Shown here: piece by piece, positions 63,935 through 64,000 of the stretch | How positions within the stretch are numbered: position 1 is the stretch's first letter | Layout: each line of letters begins with the position of its first letter | Source: Jiella sonneratiae | GTDB lineage: Bacteria; Pseudomonadota; Alphaproteobacteria; Rhizobiales; Rhizobiaceae | DNA length: 64,000 nt | Assembly: GCF_017353515.1 (NCBI RefSeq) | Contig: NZ_JAFMPY010000004.1 | Span: 248,001 to 312,000 of the forward strand | Reading direction: 5' to 3' | Translations under genes and position numbers: made by a program | The notes under the pieces: model-generated | Database searches by the model: none | Seen by the model: the letters and a program-made list of their open reading frames with translations, nothing else | What the model was told of the DNA's origin: nothing

Positions 63935-64000
63935 CGCTGCCGGCGCCGGGCGCTCCGAAATCGCCGCAGACGCGTTGAAAGCCAATTTTCCAGTTCTTAT

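Overview
The window is GC-rich DNA from an alphaproteobacterium, most probably a member of the Hyphomicrobiales (Rhizobiales). The markers are: a circularly permuted two-piece tmRNA whose tag reads ANDNYAEARLAA; an alpha-type SspB next to a DUF4169 gene and a ribbon-helix-helix gene; the order rpsF-rpsR-DUF2232-rplI; and a chemotaxis operon in the rhizobial order (STAS/CheS, cheY, cheA, cheW, cheR, cheB, cheY, cheD, CheT-like). A family-level call is not possible from the sequence alone. No phage genes, transposases, CRISPR arrays or tRNA genes were seen. The window reads as ordinary chromosome, with accessory pockets near 1-5.6 kb, 20.6-28.5 kb and 48.7-51.8 kb.

Layout. 1-5.6 kb: rsmE (cut by the window edge), an SDR oxidoreductase, two divergent Crp/Fnr-type regulators, a GNAT acetyltransferase, and an HTH regulator with a palindrome in front of it. 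5.6-9.4 kb: a DUF2061 membrane protein, gamma-glutamyltransferase and a Tat-exported L,D-transpeptidase. 9.5-12.9 kb: an Anbu proteasome-type peptidase with its ATP-grasp and alpha-E partners, but without the usual transglutaminase. 13.1-20.5 kb: a polyol (sorbitol/mannitol) uptake and oxidation locus with a SorC-type regulator, a four-gene ABC transporter and a mannitol-type dehydrogenase. An FGGY sugar kinase follows at 22.5 kb after two secreted proteins of unknown role. 25.2-28.5 kb: a tight four-gene unit (MDR dehydrogenase, degenerate pterin-synthase-like protein, GT4 glycosyltransferase, methyltransferase) that looks like a small-molecule pathway. 28.7-33.3 kb: cytochrome b561, modABC, a short ModE-type regulator and ribokinase. 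33.8-41.0 kb: the chemotaxis operon. 41.2-45.4 kb: cfa, then the rpsF-rpsR-DUF2232-rplI ribosomal operon. 45.8-48.6 kb: a secreted protein, a 36-residue small protein and a BCCT osmolyte transporter. 48.7-52.9 kb: leuB followed by a glycan-type group (fused double methyltransferase, CmcI-like methyltransferase, GT2-like protein). 53.3-60.6 kb: MscS channel, hotdog thioesterase, FAD-linked hydroxy-acid dehydrogenase and a very large AsmA-like protein. 60.7-62.2 kb: ssrA followed by sspB, DUF4169 and RHH genes on the minus strand. 62.6-63.9 kb: thyA-folA.

Links worth noting. ssrA lies directly upstream of sspB, in the same direction; SspB is the adaptor that carries ssrA-tagged proteins to ClpXP. 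Three regulators have clear palindromic sites beside them (ModE at modA, SorC-type at smoE, the HTH protein at its own start). A ~100-bp palindromic repeat occurs three times, and each copy abuts a gene's stop codon at one of its ends.
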